Assembly: GCA_026005055.1 (NCBI GenBank)
Contig: BPKI01000001.1
Location: 1,240,001 to 1,304,000 of the forward strand
From: Lysobacterales bacterium
Lineage (GTDB): Bacteria; Pseudomonadota; Gammaproteobacteria; Xanthomonadales; BPKI01
Length of the DNA stretch: 64,000 bases
Reading direction: 5' to 3'
Shown: piece by piece, positions 19,450 to 28,198 of the stretch
How the letters are laid out: each line of letters begins with the position of its first letter
Numbering within the stretch: position 1 is the first letter of the stretch
Notes under the pieces: generated by a model
Databases searched by the model: none
What the model saw: only the letters and a program-made list of their open reading frames with translations
What the model was told of the DNA's origin: nothing
Translations under genes and position numbers: made by a program

Positions 19450-19935
19450 TGAAGCGCCCGCGCCATGGCGCCACCCTTGCCCCGGGTGCGGAGGGCGTCG
19501 AAGAGCCGGCTGCCGCGAGGGGAGAAGGCGCTGGGGCAGTGCTCGGCCGGCAGCTGGCCGACGGGCTTGCGCGGCCGATGGGCCCGAAGCGAGCCGCCGA
19601 GGTTGGGGCGCTTGGGCCTGCACCGGCGGATCGAGACCCGGAGCCTGCCGACGGTGAAGCCGCGCAACACGCCCTCCGCGCGGGCGATCCTGCTAAGCCC
19701 CTCGCGCCGCGAAGGCCATCCCAGGCGCCGCGCAGGCGAGGACGAGCCAGCCATCGCGACGGGCGGCTCGGGGCGCGCTCTCGGCGCGCTCGCCGCGATC
19801 CGGCTCGCCGAAGGCGCGCTTCGGGGCGATGGGAGAGGCGGGCGGCTCACCCGCGCGACCCTTCGCCGGACAGGGGGCGACCGGCTCTCGCCGTCCGAGC
19901 CCGCGCGAGCGCTTCGCGCCGCGTCTCGCGGATGC
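19450..19935. other. Stretch with only a doubtful basic ORF
   Basis: A minus-strand frame (19446-19850) ends in ATGGCGCGGGCGCTTCAGTGA and overlaps the YceI start, which is suggestive. However, its 134 residues are extremely Arg/Pro/Ser-rich (for example RLRVSIRRCRPKRPNLGGSL), have no hydrophobic core, and match no family I know. Long plus-strand frames in the same DNA look like GC artefacts. The segment may hold the promoter of the YceI operon. Confidence 0.3.
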
Positions 19936-20232
19936 TCATGCGCGTCCCGCGTTGTGGTCGTTCGGACTGTGGAAATACTCGCTTTCCACGGCGAAGTCGC
20001 GCACGAGCTCGATCAGACGCGCCAGGCGCTGCTCGGCGGTGCCGAGGGGGGCGCAGTCCTCACAATGGCGGTTCTCGCAAGGCTGGTAGGCGTAGAGCCA
20101 GTAATGCACCGCGCCGGAGAGCAGGCCGTCGGCGATCTCGCGCAGGTCGGCCTCCGGCTGCTCGTCGGCGATGCGGTTGGCGAGTTCCACGGTCTGACGG
20201 GCGGCGTCGTCGAAGGTGGCGATGTCCTGCAT
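19936..20232 (-). CDS. Small conserved-looking hypothetical protein with a Cys cluster
   Basis: A 98-residue acidic, soluble protein: MQDIATFDDAARQTVELANR, a helical region, YWLYAYQPC, then CENRHCEDCAPLGTAEQR. The four Cys in PCENRHCEDC could bind a metal, but I cannot name a family with confidence. It follows the DUF2061-like gene by 30 bp on the same strand, probably the same transcript, behind a Fur-like box, so an iron-related role is possible. That is inference. Confidence 0.65.
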   Translation of the reverse strand: MQDIATFDDAARQTVELANRIADEQPEADLREIADGLLSGAVHYWLYAYQPCENRHCEDCAPLGTAEQRLARLIELVRDFAVESEYFHSPNDHNAGRA

Positions 20233-20262
20233 GGTCGCTTGGAGTACGGGACCGCTCTCGGA

Positions 20263-20454
20263 TCAAGTGGGTGCGACCGGACGCGGGCGGCCGAAGCGCG
20301 TCCAGGCCTTCTCGTGCCAATGATAGGCAATGGTGTTGCACAAGGGTTCAATCAAGGCCACCAAACCGCCGATGGCGGCGCTGCCGGTCAAGAGCCAGGT
20401 CACGGTGAAGGCCACCGAGACATGCAGCAACCCGAAACTGAGGGTCTTGAGCAT
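20263..20454 (-). CDS. DUF2061 small membrane protein
   Basis: A 63-residue protein from ATG 20454, chosen because AAGGAGGTGA lies 5-14 bp upstream. Two hydrophobic helices flank the family-typical core (FGLLHVSVAFTVTWLLTGS, LVALIEPLCNTIAYHWHEKAW). DUF2061 proteins are small inner-membrane proteins of unknown function. It is the first gene downstream of the Fur-like box. Confidence 0.8.
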   Translation of the reverse strand: MLKTLSFGLLHVSVAFTVTWLLTGSAAIGGLVALIEPLCNTIAYHWHEKAWTRFGRPRPVAPT

Positions 20455-20477
20455 CGCGTTCACCTCCTTGCGCAAAT

Positions 20478-20496
20478 GATAATGAGTCGCATTGAT
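20478..20496 (-). promoter_or_regulatory. Fur-box-like operator
   Basis: GATAATGAGTCGCATTGAT matches the 19-bp Fur consensus at 12 positions, including the full GATAATGA half and CATT of the other half. It sits about 24 bp upstream of the DUF2061 start, where a bound repressor would block initiation. Iron regulation of this pair of small genes is predicted, not shown. Confidence 0.5.
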
Positions 20497-20589
20497 AAGT
20501 CAACACGATCGAAAAACGAGTTTTGTTAGTTTTCATAGATCGCCCATCCGCGCCGCTGGCGACCTCTTCGCCGTCCGGAGGATGCGCTG

Positions 20590-21225
20590 CGGGGAGCACC
20601 GGCGAAGCCGACGCGGTCAAGGCGCCCGGCTCGGCTCTGCGGATGTCCGGCGCACGAGGCGGACGAGGCAGGCAAGGGCCTTCTGCTCGCCTTTCCCCAA
20701 GGGGCCATTCCGCGTGAGGGATGGGCGAAGCCAAACGCGCCTGTCTAGAACGGGACGGCAGGCGGCCATTCCGCGGCGGGGGGGCGAAGCCCATCCGCGT
20801 GCCACAAGGCGGCACACGGTGGGGGCTATTCCGCGCGAGGGGGGGCGAAGCTTCATCACTCGCCTCATCGGTGAAAAGGGTCTCGGCTATTTCGCGCGCG
20901 GGGGGCGAAGCTCCCCGACCGACGCGCCGCCACGGACCCCCAAGCTTTTCCGCCCGCCGGGCGGCCGGAATCGGCTTTCCGTGCTGTGCCTGGATCGTGA
21001 GCGGGCATTCCCCAACGCGGGGCGGGCGAAGCCGACCCATACTGCCCGACACCTCCTCGCCTCTTCTCGCAGGACACCCCTGATTGCATACGGCCGAAGC
21101 CGAGGTGGCGGGTGCTTCGCCGGCTGCGTCCACGACACCCCGCGCGCGGGGCGGGCGAAGTCCTCGCCCGAGCAGAAGCGCTCCGTTTCGCAGAAGGTCC
21201 CACACGCAAGGCGGGCGCAGACGGC
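20590..21225. repeat. Degenerate ~60-bp periodic repeat array, CRISPR-like spacing
   Basis: A GCGAAG core recurs at 20602, 20663 (variant), 20725, 20784, 20845, 20905, 20965 (variant), 21026, 21094 (variant), 21155 and 21215 (variant). Steps are about 59-62 bp apart, with one 68-bp step. The best copies (starting near 20704, 20764, 20824, 20885 and 21003) share about 29 bp: ATTCCGCG or ATTCCCC, a GC-rich palindromic middle, then GGGGCGAAGC. The roughly 31-33 bp between copies are unique. This is the geometry of a type I CRISPR array, and the CCCC/GGGG hairpin resembles I-E repeats. However, the repeats differ from each other and no cas gene is in the window. Confidence 0.5.
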
Positions 21226-21510
21226 CTGGCCACGTTTCGGCGAGATTCGACGAGGATCGGAGCATGTGGGTCTCGAGGCGCGACAGGGCATCCGGCCGGG
21301 AGAACGTGAGCCTCGAAGCGAGCGAGCCGGTCGGATCATCGGGACGCTCGCCCTCCTGCGGGTGGGGGCGCCTGAAGGCGCTTGGCCCGACGGGGCGCGG
21401 CCCGACCGGGACGCCGGATGCGGTTGCGGAGGGAAGGAGCGTCGTGGGTGGGTGAGCTCACCGGCTCCTTCACCCTCGGGTAGGGATGGCAGGCTCTAGA
21501 ATCGCCGCCC
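21226..21510. other. Intergenic region upstream of dadA-like gene
   Basis: 285 bp with no gene. The last weak copies of the ~60-bp periodic core may reach to about 21275. The 3' end holds a -10-like TAGAAT (21497-21502), only 8 bp before the ATG of the next gene, so its mRNA may have little or no leader. Confidence 0.4.
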
Positions 21511-22773
21511 ATGTCGGAAACCAAGCACGATTGTCTGATCATCGGCGCCGGCGCCATCGGTCTTGCGTGTGCGCTCGCCCTGCGCGAGCAGGGGCGCGAG
21601 GTGACGGTGCTCGAAAGCGTGGCCGCCGGTGCAGGCGCGAGTCATGGCAACTGCGGCACGATCACCCCGAGCCACGCTCCGCCGCTCAACGAACCGCGCA
21701 CCCTCTGGAAGGGGCTCAAATGGATGTTCAAGCCGGATGCGCCCTTCCATCTCGCTCCACGTTTCGATCCCCCGCTCTGGGGCTGGCTTCTCCGATTCGC
21801 GAAAGTGGCGCTCTCGCCGAGGCGGCGCCACGCCATCGAGCGACAGCGCGCCGCGCTGCTGCTCGCTTCTCGCCGGCTGCTTCCGGACTGGCTCGCCGCC
21901 CTCGGCATCGATTGTGGCTTCCGCGCGAGTGGGGTGCTTTACGTCTTCGGTTCCGAGGCGGGATTGCGTCGCGCCGCCGCCTGGCCGGAGCGACTGGCCC
22001 CGCTCGGCATCGAGGCCGAGGCTTGGGATGCGCAGCGGGCCATGGCCGAGGAACCCCTGCTCACTCCGCGTGTGAAGGGCGCGGTGCTGTTTCCGGGGGA
22101 TGCCTGCCTTCGTCCCGAACGTTTCGTCACGGGCCTGGCCTGCGCCGCCAAAGCGCGCGGGGTGGTCCTGCGAGAGGGTCTCGGGATCGCGGCGCTCGAG
22201 CGCGATGGCAGGACGTTGCACGCGCTCGATGCCAACGGCGGCCGGCACCGCGCCGAGCTCATCGTATTGGCCGCCGGCGCCCGCGCCCCGGCCTTGCTCG
22301 CGCCGCTTGGCGTCCGCCTGCCGATCCAGCCCGGCAAGGGCTACTCCCGTACCTACCCGCCGCTGCCGGCCATGCCCTCGCGCCCTCTGGTGCTGGCCGA
22401 GCGCAGCGTCTGCGTGACCGCCTGGCCCGAGGGACTGCGTCTCGGCAGCACGATGGAGTTCTCGGGCTTTTCGGAATATCTCAACGATCGGCGCCTGGCG
22501 GCACTGGAACGCGGCGCCTTCGAGTATCTGCGCTGGGACGGGCTTCCTCGGCCGCAGGAATCCTGGTACGGCTTCCGCCCGATGACGCCGGACGAATTGC
22601 CGCTGATCGGCCCCGTACCGGCGTTTCCCAATCTCATGCTCGCCACCGGACATGGGATGCTCGGGATCAGCCTCGCCGCTGTGACGGGTCGGCTGGTGGC
22701 CGCTCTGGCCTGCCACAGCGAACCGCCGGTGGATCCCTTGCCGCTCAGCCCGGCGCGCTTCCTCTCGCGCTGA
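21511..22773 (+). CDS. dadA: D-amino-acid dehydrogenase-like FAD oxidoreductase (DadA family)
   Basis: A 420-residue DAO-fold flavoenzyme. An N-terminal FAD-binding beta-alpha-beta (DCLIIGAGAIGLACALALRE; GxGxxG at residues 12-17) is followed by GASHGNCGTITPSH and a C-terminal FAD-contact region (WYGFRPMTPDELPLIGP, then NLMLATGHGMLGISLA). The family oxidatively deaminates D-amino acids to keto acids and passes electrons to the quinone pool. The length is typical of DadA. It is followed within 34 bp by an N-formylglutamate deformylase and then a secreted protease, which suggests an amino-acid scavenging cluster. A sarcosine or proline oxidase-like substrate cannot be excluded. Confidence 0.85.
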   Translation: MSETKHDCLIIGAGAIGLACALALREQGREVTVLESVAAGAGASHGNCGTITPSHAPPLNEPRTLWKGLKWMFKPDAPFHLAPRFDPPLWGWLLRFAKVALSPRRRHAIERQRAALLLASRRLLPDWLAALGIDCGFRASGVLYVFGSEAGLRRAAAWPERLAPLGIEAEAWDAQRAMAEEPLLTPRVKGAVLFPGDACLRPERFVTGLACAAKARGVVLREGLGIAALERDGRTLHALDANGGRHRAELIVLAAGARAPALLAPLGVRLPIQPGKGYSRTYPPLPAMPSRPLVLAERSVCVTAWPEGLRLGSTMEFSGFSEYLNDRRLAALERGAFEYLRWDGLPRPQESWYGFRPMTPDELPLIGPVPAFPNLMLATGHGMLGISLAAVTGRLVAALACHSEPPVDPLPLSPARFLSR

Positions 22774-22807
22774 GCGACCTTGCGCTCAATGCCGGCATCG
22801 GCGCAGG

Positions 22808-23617
22808 ATGCGAGTCATGGGCGACGATGCTCTGTTCACGATGGTGCATGGGGAGCGTCCTCTGCTGGTCAGCGTTCCTCATGCGGGAACGCTCATCCCC
22901 GACTGGCTTCGGGAACGGCTCACGGCGGCGGGACGGGCCCAGCGCGATGCCGATTTCGGCGTCCCGGAGCTTTATCGCGAGGCTCTGCCCGCAGGCTGCT
23001 CGCTCTTGACCGCCCGCTACTCCCGCTACCTCGTCGATCTCAATCGCGCACCGGATGATCGCCCCCTCTACCCCGGTCGCTTCGAAACCGGCATCTGCCC
23101 GCTTTCGAGCTTCGCCGGCGAGCCTTTGTATCGGGAGGGCCAGGAGCCGGATGCGGCCGAGCGGCGGGAGCGCATCGAGCGCTACTGGCGGCCTTATCAC
23201 GAGGCGCTGCAATCCGAGCTCGATCGCCTGCGCCAGCGTCACCGTCGGGTGCTGCTGTGGGATGCGCACTCGATCCGCGGCCGTCTGCCGCTGCTCTTCG
23301 AGGGGGAGCTTCCCGATCTCAATCTGGGCACGGCCGATGGCGCCTCCTGCGGCCGTGATCTCCGCGACGCCCTGCTCACGGTGGTGGGCCGGCAGAACCA
23401 ATTCAGTTATGTGTTCGATGGACGGTTCAAAGGCGGTTACATCACGCGCCACTACGGCCGCCCGGCGGTCGGGGTGGATGCCGTGCAGCTCGAACTGAGA
23501 CAGGGGGCCTTCCTCGACGAGGAGGAGCCGCATTTCGAGGCGCAACGTGCCCGACCGCTGATCGAGGTGGTCCGCGATTTGCTGGAACACGCTCTGGCGA
23601 TGATCGAAGAGGATTAG
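22808..23617 (+). CDS. hutG: N-formylglutamate deformylase-like amidohydrolase (HutG type)
   Basis: 269 residues of the N-formylglutamate amidohydrolase family, which hydrolyses N-formyl-L-glutamate to glutamate and formate at the end of one histidine-degradation route. Typical blocks are LLVSVPHAGTLIPDW, YSRYLVDLNRAPDD, the metal/catalytic region LLWDAHSIRG, and YVFDGRFKGGYITRHYGRP. No other hut gene (hutH, hutU, hutI) is in the window, so participation in histidine catabolism is assumed from the family alone. ATG 22808 is used; ATG 22817 (MGDDAL) is an alternative. The subtilase gene starts 4 bp after its stop. Confidence 0.88.
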   Translation: MRVMGDDALFTMVHGERPLLVSVPHAGTLIPDWLRERLTAAGRAQRDADFGVPELYREALPAGCSLLTARYSRYLVDLNRAPDDRPLYPGRFETGICPLSSFAGEPLYREGQEPDAAERRERIERYWRPYHEALQSELDRLRQRHRRVLLWDAHSIRGRLPLLFEGELPDLNLGTADGASCGRDLRDALLTVVGRQNQFSYVFDGRFKGGYITRHYGRPAVGVDAVQLELRQGAFLDEEEPHFEAQRARPLIEVVRDLLEHALAMIEED

Positions 23618-23621
23618 GCAG

Positions 23622-25040
23622 ATGCACGCGCTCGTCCTGGCATTGACCTTGGCGGGGAGCGCCGTTCATGCAGAGGCCGGCGACGAGGCCGTGCTTCTTC
23701 GCCTTCGGCCAGCGCCCCCAGGCGCGCCGGCGGGGGACTTCGAGCGGCGGGTGACCGGTACGGTGAATCGGCTTCGCGCCCACGCCGAGGCCACCCAGGC
23801 GCCGCTTTTGCAAGTTCTGAGGGAGCGGGGAGTTGCCTACCGCGCCTTCTGGGTGGCCAACGCGGTGCGTGTCGAATGGCCTCTGGGCAAGGCCCTCGCC
23901 TTCGGCGAACTGCCGGGGGTGATCGCGGTCGAGCCCGACCGGCCTTTCCGTGCGGCGCTGCCCAAGGCCGAGCCGCTCGGCTTCGTGCCGAAGGCGGTCG
24001 AATGGGGTGTGGTCCGGGTGAATGCCCCGGCCCTTTGGGCGCTCGGATTCCTCGGGCAGGGGGTGGTGATCGGCGGCCAGGACACCGGCTACCGCTGGGA
24101 TCATCCCGCGCTCCTCGCGAGCTATCGCGGCTGGAATGGGGTGAGCGCGAGCCACGATCACCACTGGCACGATGCCATCCACGCCCTCCTCGGCGCCGGC
24201 ACGAATCCCTGCGGCCTGAATCTCACCGTCCCCTGCGACGACCACAACCACGGTACCCACACCATGGGCACGATGGTGGGCGATGACGGCCTCGGGAACC
24301 AAATCGGCGTCGCCCCGCAGGCCAAGTGGATCGGCTGCCGCAACATGGAGCGCGGGGTGGGCACGCCCTCGACCTATCTCGAGTGCTTCCAGTGGTTCCT
24401 CGCGCCCACCGACACCGCTGGAGGCAACCCGCAGCCTTCCCTCGCCCCGCACCTGATCAACAATTCCTGGGCCTGTCCGCCGAGCGAAGGCTGCATCCAG
24501 CCCGATGTCTTGCGCGAGGCGGTGGAGAACGTGCGCAGTGCCGGCATCCTCGTCGTCTCGGCGGCCGGCAACGCGGGCCCGAACTGCGCCACCGTGCAAT
24601 ATCCGCCGGCGATCTACCAAGCCTCTCTGAGCATCGGTGCCACCGATGCCAGCGATCAGATCGCAAGCTTCTCGAGCCGCGGGCCGGTGAACGCCGATGG
24701 CAGCGGCCGTCTCAAGCCCGATCTCGCCGCTCCAGGGGTGTCCATCCGTTCGGCGCTCAAGAACGGCGGCTTCGGACTCTCGAGCGGAACCTCGATGGCC
24801 GCGCCGCACGTGGCTGGCGTGGCCGCCTTGCTGATGAGCGCCAAGCCGGCGCTCAAGGGTGATCCGGAGCGGATGGAACGGCTGCTTCGGCAGAGTGCAC
24901 AGCCCATGTATGCCGCACAGAGCTGTGGTGCGTATCCAGGCGGGCAGATCCCCAACGCCGTCTATGGCCATGGCATCGTCGATGCCTGGGCGGCCTGGCA
25001 GATCGCGCAGAGCTGGCTGTTCTGGAACGGCTTCGAGTGA
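23622..25040 (+). CDS. Secreted subtilisin-like serine protease (S8 family)
   Basis: A 472-residue secreted protease. It has a signal peptide (MHALVLALTLAGSAVHA), an inhibitor_I9-like propeptide to about residue 115, then the S8 catalytic domain with Asp154 (GGQDTGYRWDHP), His210 (HGTHTMG) and Ser391 (SSGTSMAAPHVAG). The oxyanion Asn is in NNSWAC. No extra C-terminal domain follows. The chain stops in SWLFWNGFE, a short aromatic-Gly-Phe-Glu tail. The last 4 bp overlap the MFS start (GTGA). The enzyme probably supplies peptides and amino acids to the neighbouring catabolic enzymes. Confidence 0.94.
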   Translation: MHALVLALTLAGSAVHAEAGDEAVLLRLRPAPPGAPAGDFERRVTGTVNRLRAHAEATQAPLLQVLRERGVAYRAFWVANAVRVEWPLGKALAFGELPGVIAVEPDRPFRAALPKAEPLGFVPKAVEWGVVRVNAPALWALGFLGQGVVIGGQDTGYRWDHPALLASYRGWNGVSASHDHHWHDAIHALLGAGTNPCGLNLTVPCDDHNHGTHTMGTMVGDDGLGNQIGVAPQAKWIGCRNMERGVGTPSTYLECFQWFLAPTDTAGGNPQPSLAPHLINNSWACPPSEGCIQPDVLREAVENVRSAGILVVSAAGNAGPNCATVQYPPAIYQASLSIGATDASDQIASFSSRGPVNADGSGRLKPDLAAPGVSIRSALKNGGFGLSSGTSMAAPHVAGVAALLMSAKPALKGDPERMERLLRQSAQPMYAAQSCGAYPGGQIPNAVYGHGIVDAWAAWQIAQSWLFWNGFE

Positions 25041-26233
25041 GCGCGCCGATCTCCTCCGACGGCGGGGGGAGGCGCATGGTGGTGCCGCTGATCGCGGCCC
25101 TGGCCATGCTCGGTCCGTTCAGCATCGACGCGATTTTCCCCGCCTTTCCCGCGATCGGCGAGGAGTTCGGGGTGGCGCCCTTTGCGCTGCAGCAGCTGAT
25201 CGGGCTCTATCTCCTCAGCTACTCGACGATGGCGCTGCTGCATGGGCCGCTCTCCGATGCCGCTGGGCGGCGAGGGGTGATCCTCGCGGGCACCTTGCTT
25301 TACTCGCTCTTCGCCCTCGTGTGTGCGCTGGCGCCCAGCTTCGAAGTGCTTCTGCTCGGCCGTTTGCTGATGGGTGCCGTGGCCGGTGCCGGGATCATCG
25401 TCGGCCGGGCGGTGGTGCGTGATTGCTTCGCCGGTGCGCGCGCCGAGCGGGCGATGGCCACCGTGAGCCTTCTCTTCGGCGTCGCCCCGGCCGTCGCGCC
25501 CGTCTTCGGCGCCTTGGTGCTCGAACGAGCGGGCTGGCGCGCGATCTTCGCGATGCTTTCCGGCTTCGGACTGCTGCTCGCTTTGGCAACTCTGCGTTGG
25601 CTGCCCGAGACCCATCCCCCGTCCTCGCGCGTGCCGCTGGCGCTGGCGGAGCTCGCTCGGGGCTACCGTGCGATCCTCCGCGACCGCCGCTCGCTGTCGC
25701 TCGCGCTTGCGACGAGCTTCAACTTCGCCGCGCTGTTCCTCTACATCGCATCCGCGCCCACGCTGGTCTTCGAACGGCTCGAACTCGGCGCCGATGGCTT
25801 CGCCTTGCTGTTCGTTCCCATCGTCGCGGGGATGATGCTCGGGGCCTCATTCGCGGCGGGACTGGCGGGCCGGCTCCTGCGCCGCCATACGATCGCCATC
25901 GCCTACGGCGCGATCGCCTGCGCGCAGGCCGCCAATCTGCTGGTCGCGGCCTCCGGCGCATCGGCTTGGCCGTGGCCCGTCTTGCCGCTCGTGCCGCTCT
26001 CGGCCGGAATCGCCGCGGCCTTCCCGCTCATCACCCTCTCCCTGCTCGATCGCTTTCCGGGTGCGCGCGGACTCGCCTCCTCGCTCCAGACGGCTCTCGG
26101 CCTGGGTCTTCTCGCCCTGGTGGCGGGATGGCTCGCCCCTTTCGTCTTCCACGACCTCGGATCGCTCGCCTTGGCCTCGGCGCTGCTCAGCTCGATCGGC
26201 TACGGCGCATGGCGGGCCGGCCGGCGGGGCTGA
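25037..26233 (+). CDS. MFS drug-resistance-type transporter, Bcr/CflA family
   Basis: A 398-residue 12-helix major-facilitator protein. The GTG start overlaps the protease stop. Hallmarks of Bcr/CflA drug:H+ antiporters are the first helix LGPFSIDAIFPAFPAIGEEFG, the loop motif GPLSDAAGRRGVILAG and the helix-5 GVAPAVAPVFGALV region. These pumps export drugs or, in E. coli Bcr, dipeptides and sulfonamides. Co-transcription with a protease makes a peptide or amino-acid substrate thinkable. It ends 6 bp from the convergent kinase gene. Confidence 0.9.
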   Translation: MSAPISSDGGGRRMVVPLIAALAMLGPFSIDAIFPAFPAIGEEFGVAPFALQQLIGLYLLSYSTMALLHGPLSDAAGRRGVILAGTLLYSLFALVCALAPSFEVLLLGRLLMGAVAGAGIIVGRAVVRDCFAGARAERAMATVSLLFGVAPAVAPVFGALVLERAGWRAIFAMLSGFGLLLALATLRWLPETHPPSSRVPLALAELARGYRAILRDRRSLSLALATSFNFAALFLYIASAPTLVFERLELGADGFALLFVPIVAGMMLGASFAAGLAGRLLRRHTIAIAYGAIACAQAANLLVAASGASAWPWPVLPLVPLSAGIAAAFPLITLSLLDRFPGARGLASSLQTALGLGLLALVAGWLAPFVFHDLGSLALASALLSSIGYGAWRAGRRG

Positions 26234-26239
26234 GCGGCT

Positions 26240-28198
26240 TCACTCGAGGACGAGGCGGAAGCCGACGTCGCTTCGGCCGCGACGCGCCTCGAGGGCCAGT
26301 GCCTCCAGCGGCCAGCGCCGTCCGTCGAGGCCAGGGTCCAGGGCCTGCCGTCGCAGACAGCGCTCGCCGCGACCGGCGCATGTGGAGCTCCATTCGCGCA
26401 CGGCGAGCGGTAGACCTCTCGCCGCGCTCTGGTGGAGAGCGAGGTGCTGAAGCTCGTCGCTGTCGGGGAGCCTCACTCGGCGTCCGAGACGTCTTCCCAG
26501 CCAGGCCGCGTAGGCCTCGGCATCCTCATAAGACACGCAGACCACCGGATCGTCGGGCTCCTGCGGGAAGCCAGGGTCGCGGAAGCTTCGTTGGGCGATG
26601 AGCCCCAAGGGGCCCTCGCCGCGGCAGCTCGCCGGGCGATGGCCGGTGGCGGCGACGAAGGACTCGAACTCCCGCCTCGAGACGGGACGCGGAAGGGCGA
26701 TGAGCGGCTTGCGCACGCGCGAGTGTGCGCGCGCATGGCGGAGTTCGGCGGGAACACGGATGAACGGCTGGGGAGGGGAGGGAGCGTCGCTTTCCGCGGG
26801 CGTGGCGATCGCGGGCGGCGGATCTTGGGTCATACCGGATTCGAGGAAGATGCCGAAGTCGCGCACGACGGGAGCGAGCTCCGCGGATGGGGGTGGCGAC
26901 GCCTCGAGGCGGGTGCGCAGTCTCGCGCGGAATCCTTCGCCCGCTTCGCCGCGCATCGCTGCGAACTCCTCGGCTTCCGTCAAAGCAGCGCGCAGCGCAC
27001 CGGCATCGGCGCGGTGCCAGGCTTCGGCGACTCGGAGAAGGATCGCCTCCTCGATCTCCGAGAGCAAGGCAAGCGCTTCGCGATTCGAGGGTTCGATGCG
27101 CAGCGCCGCGAGGACATGGCCCACGGCGCTGTCCTCGGGTGGCAAGGCCAAGGCCCCAGCCGCCACCCTCGCCCTCGCGCGCTCGAGAGCGGCGGCGAGA
27201 GCCGTTTCCGACTCGGTCGCGCCCCTTGCGGGCTCGGGACTGGCGGCTTCCTGCGGCGCGGGGAGGAAGAAATCCGGTGTCGTCTGCCGCTCGCGCCCCA
27301 GCCAGAACAGGAGGAGCAAGAGGGGTAGCACGGTCACGGCGGCGAAGGCCCAGAAACCGGAACGGGGTCGAGGGGGCGGCGAAGGACTTTCGCCGCGCAG
27401 GCGGGCCAGCGCCTCTCGCATCTCGGTGGCGCTGGCGAAGCGTTCTTCGGGTCGCTTGGCCAGGGCGCGGTCGATGAACTCCTGCCAGCGGCGGAAACGC
27501 TCGGGCAGGCGAGGCACCGGAGCGGTGAGGTGTTGGAGGGCGAGGGCGAGCGGATCGGGCCCTTGGAAAGGAAGCTCCCCGGTCAGGAGCTCGAAGGCCA
27601 TGACCCCCACACTGTAGAGATCGGCCCGCGCGTCCACCCGGTCGCCTCGCGCCTGCTCGGGGGCCATGTAGAAGCCCGAGCCGACGGCGAGTCCTTCCGT
27701 CGTCAGCCGCCCGCCGGCGGCGTGCGGTGGGGGCATCGCGATGCCGAAATCGGCGAGACGGGGTTGGCCGAACCCGTCGAAGAGGACGTTCGCCGGTTTG
27801 ACGTCGCGGTGGACGATTCCATGCGCGTGCGCGTACTCGAGCGCGGAGAGGATCTTGTCGAGGACCTCGATGAGCGCCATCTCTTGCCCCGTGATCCCGG
27901 CGAGCGTGAGATCTCCCCCCGGCATGAAGGGCATGGCATAGAAGGGCCGTCCGTCCGCCGTGCGCCCGACCTCGAAGATGCCGACGATGTGCGGGTGCTC
28001 GAGGGCGGCGATGAGGCGCGCTTCGCGCTCGAAGCGCAGCGCATGCGCTTCGTCTTTGCACGCTTCGGCGGAGAGCACCTTGATGGCCACACGCCGGTCG
28101 AGGGAGAGCTGGGTGGCGAGATAGACGACGGCCATACCGCCCATTCCCAGTGGGCGTTCGATGCGGTAGCCGGCAATCTCGGGCAGTTCGGCGCTCAT
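26240..28198 (-). CDS. Transmembrane Ser/Thr kinase with C-terminal FGE/sulfatase-modifying-factor-like domain (paralog 1)
   Basis: 652 residues. The N-terminal Hanks-type kinase (about 10-275) has the glycine loop LGMGGMAVVY, the lysine AIKVLS, the catalytic loop HRDVKPANVLFD, ADFGIA (DFG) and MAPEQARG. A juxtamembrane Arg/Pro stretch leads to one membrane helix (FAAVTVLPLLLLLFWLG, about 305-322), a helical linker, and a C-terminal FGE-sulfatase-like domain (VVCVSYEDAEAYAAWLGRR, LRLPDSDELQH, VREWSST, SDVGFRLVLE). The kinase should face the cytoplasm and the FGE-like domain the periplasm, like a receptor. ATG 28198 is chosen over an in-frame ATG at 28258 because the protein-like sequence starts there. 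A paralog lies upstream. Confidence 0.9.
   Translation of the reverse strand: MSAELPEIAGYRIERPLGMGGMAVVYLATQLSLDRRVAIKVLSAEACKDEAHALRFEREARLIAALEHPHIVGIFEVGRTADGRPFYAMPFMPGGDLTLAGITGQEMALIEVLDKILSALEYAHAHGIVHRDVKPANVLFDGFGQPRLADFGIAMPPPHAAGGRLTTEGLAVGSGFYMAPEQARGDRVDARADLYSVGVMAFELLTGELPFQGPDPLALALQHLTAPVPRLPERFRRWQEFIDRALAKRPEERFASATEMREALARLRGESPSPPPRPRSGFWAFAAVTVLPLLLLLFWLGRERQTTPDFFLPAPQEAASPEPARGATESETALAAALERARARVAAGALALPPEDSAVGHVLAALRIEPSNREALALLSEIEEAILLRVAEAWHRADAGALRAALTEAEEFAAMRGEAGEGFRARLRTRLEASPPPSAELAPVVRDFGIFLESGMTQDPPPAIATPAESDAPSPPQPFIRVPAELRHARAHSRVRKPLIALPRPVSRREFESFVAATGHRPASCRGEGPLGLIAQRSFRDPGFPQEPDDPVVCVSYEDAEAYAAWLGRRLGRRVRLPDSDELQHLALHQSAARGLPLAVREWSSTCAGRGERCLRRQALDPGLDGRRWPLEALALEARRGRSDVGFRLVLE

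Noticed and set aside
20492-21499. A 335-residue plus-strand frame over the repeat array (and a 305-residue minus-strand one)
   Set aside because: The apparent 20-residue periodicity is only the translation of the 60-bp DNA repeats, with no ribosome site or domain.
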